Shown here: positions 5,894-7,389 of the stretch, piece after piece
How the letters are laid out: every line of letters begins with the position of its first letter
Position numbering within the stretch: the stretch's first letter is position 1
Assembly (NCBI GenBank): GCA_030148045.1
Contig: JASBUE010000112.1
Coordinates: forward strand, 1 to 7,389
Source: Candidatus Tenderia sp.
GTDB taxonomy: Bacteria > Pseudomonadota > Gammaproteobacteria > Tenderiales > Tenderiaceae
Direction: 5' to 3'
Length of the DNA stretch: 7,389 nt
Position numbers and translations under genes: made by a program
The notes under the pieces: model-generated
Told to the model about the DNA's origin: nothing
The model's input: only the letters and a program-made list of their open reading frames with translations
The model's database searches: none

Positions 5894-6517
5894 TCAATTT
5901 CCGTAGTAGTCAATGATTCTGTTGGTGGCGTCGACCACTTTGTCGACCGGGTGGGGCGGAAGAATATGGGCACGCAGGCGTCCCTTGGGATCGATTACCA
6001 GGATAGCGGCATAATGATTGACAAGGTAGTCGCCGGACTCCACATCGCCCTCGTAATCGTAAATGACCCCCAATGTCGCGCTGAGCCGGTCTATGGCGCT
6101 CTTTTCCCCCGACAAGCCGATAAAGTCGGAGTTAAAAAACGCCAGGTACTCTTTGATTTTCCCTGGCGTGTCCCGGTTCGGATCCAGCGTTACGAAGACG
6201 TAGTTGATATTCGGCGATAGCCGTTTTTCCACCTGTTTCAGGGTCATCAGCGTGGTGGGGCAGATATCCGGGCAGTGGGTAAAACCGAAAAACATCAGGT
6301 TCCATTGACCTTCCAGATCGGCGCTCCGAAACATGTTGCTGTTCTGGTCCTGCAGTGCCACCGCGGGCAAGGGCAGCGGCGGCGAGATCACTGAAACCCC
6401 CATGCTGCTATCAAATTCAAGCGCTGCCGGTTCCCGCGTTTCCAGCAGATAAACCCCCGCGATAGCCATGGCCAGGAGGACGAATGAAATAAGGAGAATT
6501 TTGAATCGCGCTAACAT
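5894..6517 (-). CDS. SCO1/SenC family copper protein for cytochrome oxidase assembly
   Basis: SCO proteins are membrane-anchored, thioredoxin-fold copper and thiol carriers that help metallate the CuA site of cytochrome c oxidase subunit II. From ATG 6517 the protein has 207 residues: an N-terminal anchor helix (about 7-25, after basic R4 and K6) and a periplasmic domain with FTHCPDICPTT. The copper ligands are C82 and C86 (CPDIC) and H168 (VNHYAAILVIDPKGR); DPNRDTP (112-118) matches the family DPxRDTP segment. The open frame runs upstream to ATG 6610, with another ATG at 6535. ATG 6517 is preferred because it puts the charged residues directly before the membrane helix, as is usual, but no start has a convincing ribosome site. 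The PCuAC gene follows after 2 bp, so the two are almost certainly cotranscribed. All three copper ligands are present. Confidence 0.93.
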   Translation of the reverse strand: MLARFKILLISFVLLAMAIAGVYLLETREPAALEFDSSMGVSVISPPLPLPAVALQDQNSNMFRSADLEGQWNLMFFGFTHCPDICPTTLMTLKQVEKRLSPNINYVFVTLDPNRDTPGKIKEYLAFFNSDFIGLSGEKSAIDRLSATLGVIYDYEGDVESGDYLVNHYAAILVIDPKGRLRAHILPPHPVDKVVDATNRIIDYYGN

Positions 6518-6535
6518 GGTTGGGGAGTGTAGCAT

Positions 6536-6549
6536 GGCGCCGGGGCGCC
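6536..6549. repeat. GC-rich inverted repeat upstream of the SCO start
   Basis: GGCGCC, two G bases, then GGCGCC: each half is itself palindromic and the halves pair as a 6-bp stem. It lies next to ATG 6535 on the SCO strand. If it is part of the SCO leader it could lower initiation at ATG 6535; it could also be a protein site or chance in GC-rich DNA. Confidence 0.4.
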
Positions 6550-6706
6550 CTAATATTCGTGGCCATGGACCGAGCTGTGTTGCAGTGTCCAAAATTTGTG
6601 CGAAGAGCATAAATTTTTTGATTTTTGTGCCGTAATAATAGTGATTTTTCTAAGAATGGATGGTAAAAGGGTAAATGCGGAGGGGGGTGTTTTTTGTGGG
6701 TAATGG

Positions 6707-6733
6707 TTGGAAAAAACGAATCCTTATTGTAAT
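6707..6733 (+). promoter_or_regulatory. Candidate sigma70 promoter for the HU-like gene
   Basis: TTGGAA (6707-6712) and TGTAAT (6728-6733, five of six to consensus) are separated by 15 bp, shorter than the usual 17. The predicted start near 6740 would give a leader of about 50 bases. An overlapping TATTGT at 6725 is an alternative -10 element. This is the best match in the region, not a firm call. Confidence 0.35.
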
Positions 6734-6792
6734 AGGACGCCAGAGTGGTAATCATTTGCTAACCTCGACAACTAAAAGGGGCTAACGACACT

Positions 6793-7224
6793 ATGAAAAA
6801 ATCAGTAAAAAGGAAAGCGGCTACCAAGAAGAAGGTAGCGACCAAGAAAACAGTCGCCAAGAAGAAGGCGGTTAAAAAGGCAGTAGCTGCACCGGCGGCA
6901 AAACCCATTCCCCGTGCCAAGAAGGCGTATACCAAAACCGAACTGCTGACCACCATCTCGGAGCGGAGCGGTGTCGCCAAGAAAGATGTGGGCGCCGTGC
7001 TGGATGGTCTGGGTGAGGTGATTGAGGCGCATGTCAAGAAAGGCGCCGTAGGCCAGTTCAACCTGCCGGGCCTACTGAAGGTCAAGACCATTCGCAAGAA
7101 AGCGACCAAGGCACGCAAGGGTATCAATCCCTTTACCGGCGAAGAGACCGTCTTTAAGGCCAAGCCTGCCCGCACCGTGGTGAAGGTGTTGCCGCTGAAG
7201 AAGATGAAGGAGATGGTGGAATAG
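6793..7224 (+). CDS. HU-family DNA-binding protein with lysine-rich N-terminal tail
   Basis: The 143-residue product has two parts. Residues 1-45 are a basic tail with about 17 Lys and 2 Arg, mixed with Ala, Val, Thr and a few Pro, like the tails of histone H1-like bacterial proteins. Residues 46-143 match the HU/IHF fold: YTKTELLTTISERSGVAKKDVGAVLDGL for the dimerising helices, then QFNLPGLLKVK. The DNA-bending arm holds N112-P113-F114-T115-G116, equivalent to HU RNPxTG with its intercalating proline, and KAKPARTVVKVLPLKKMKEMV closes the protein. Similar tailed HU proteins are known from Xanthomonas and other Gammaproteobacteria. It probably compacts the nucleoid and may regulate genes. AAGGGG (6776-6781) lies 11 bp before the ATG, a slightly long spacing. 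The gene looks monocistronic, with its own promoter region and terminator. It is not the canonical ~90-residue HU, so no hup symbol is given. Confidence 0.92.
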   Translation: MKKSVKRKAATKKKVATKKTVAKKKAVKKAVAAPAAKPIPRAKKAYTKTELLTTISERSGVAKKDVGAVLDGLGEVIEAHVKKGAVGQFNLPGLLKVKTIRKKATKARKGINPFTGEETVFKAKPARTVVKVLPLKKMKEMVE

Positions 7225-7249
7225 TCTTTCTATCCCGCTGTTTTCATGA

Positions 7250-7283
7250 AAAAAGCCCGGCACAAGCCGGGCTTTTTGTTTTC
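7250..7283 (+). terminator. Intrinsic terminator after the HU-like gene, likely bidirectional
   Basis: A 12-bp stem pairs AAAAAGCCCGGC (7250-7261) with GCCGGGCTTTTT (7266-7277) around loop ACAA and is followed by GTTTTC. It lies 26 bp after the HU stop. The A-run on the left gives a T-run on the other strand, so it can also stop transcription coming from the right, fitting a convergent gene at the window edge. Confidence 0.92.
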
Positions 7284-7326
7284 TTTATGTTCGTCGAGAT
7301 TCGCATTTTATTAATCGCGGGGAGCC

Positions 7327-7389
7327 TCAGAATCCGCTCTCTTCCACGTTGTTGTTTTCCCCGGGGCGCTTTTTTTGGGGCCGGATTGT
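7327..7389 (-). CDS. Possible C-terminus of a convergent gene (partial)
   Basis: On the minus strand, 20 codons are open from the window edge to a TGA at 7327-7329. They encode a charged tail reading roughly RPQKKRPGENNNVEESGF. The polar, tail-like composition and the two-way terminator between this stop and the HU gene suggest a real gene end, but 20 open codons can occur by chance and no family is recognised. Confidence 0.4.
   Translation of the reverse strand, partial: TIRPQKKRPGENNNVEESGF

Larger units (their letters stand above)
6518..6792. other. AT-rich divergent intergenic region between SCO and HU genes
   Basis: This 275-bp stretch separates two divergent genes and must hold both promoters. 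It contains T-runs (6614-6627 and 6690-6695), a G-rich run (6678-6687), a -10-like TATTAT on the minus strand (6640-6635) without a good -35 partner, and a GGCGCC-GG-GGCGCC inverted repeat (6536-6549) just upstream of the chosen SCO start. The part between 6518 and 6610 is open in the SCO frame and could encode an N-terminal extension. No small gene or RNA is supported. Confidence 0.6.

Noticed and set aside
5415..5906. 163-codon plus-strand open frame opposite the PCuAC gene
   Set aside because: The minus strand carries a complete signal peptide and copper motif with family match; the plus-strand frame shows neither motif nor ribosome site.
6614..6627. T-run between SCO and HU genes as a terminator
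   Set aside because: No GC-rich stem precedes it on either strand and the genes diverge, so no terminator is expected there.
6759..7175. Minus-strand open frame opposite the HU-like gene (hydrophobic Ala/Phe-rich product)
   Set aside because: It is the complement of Lys/Ala codons, which read as Phe/Leu/Ala. Its membrane-protein appearance is an artefact.

Overview
The window reads as ordinary chromosomal core DNA from a gammaproteobacterium. The tolR-tolA-tolB-pal-cpoB-queE-queC order followed by tRNA-Lys matches, from memory, the arrangement in Pseudomonas and several Chromatiales/Xanthomonadales-like lineages. The coding style is GC-rich, and the HU-like protein with a lysine-rich tail resembles Xanthomonas/Chromatiales homologues. 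Genus cannot be fixed from the sequence. No mobile element, CRISPR array, integrase or phage gene is visible.

Region 1 (1-5220, + strand) is one tightly packed block: the last codons of tolR, then tolA, tolB, pal, cpoB, queE and queC. Junctions are 4-bp ATGA overlaps (tolA/tolB, queE/queC), a 1-bp TGATG overlap (pal/cpoB), or gaps of 12-24 bp. There is no terminator hairpin inside it. The Tol-Pal proteins form the trans-envelope machine: TolA is the inner-membrane-anchored rod, TolB the periplasmic propeller, Pal the outer-membrane lipoprotein that holds peptidoglycan, and CpoB the coordinator of wall synthesis with outer-membrane constriction. QueE and QueC are consecutive enzymes of 7-deazaguanine (preQ0/queuosine) synthesis.

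Region 2 (5221-5400, + strand) holds a tRNA-Lys(UUU) gene with an encoded CCA end, a probable stringent-type promoter just upstream, and a strong hairpin terminator just downstream. That terminator is also the first one available to the tol-pal-que transcript.

Region 3 (5469-6517, - strand) is a two-gene copper unit: a membrane-anchored SCO1/SenC protein followed 2 bp later by a periplasmic PCuAC copper chaperone. By family knowledge they load copper into the CuA centre of cytochrome c oxidase, so the organism probably respires aerobically with a CuA-type oxidase. Their 3' end faces the tRNA terminator.

Region 4 (6518-7389) has a 275-bp AT-rich divergent intergenic region, then a + strand gene for an HU-family DNA-binding protein with a histone-H1-like lysine-rich N-terminal tail. 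A bidirectional-looking terminator follows, and at the window edge lies what may be the 3' end of a convergent - strand gene.

No undescribed system was found. The points most worth checking are the placement of queE next to the Tol-Pal/CpoB division genes, the highly charged ER/K-type TolA rod with an altered membrane-helix motif, the tailed HU protein, and several ambiguous start codons.
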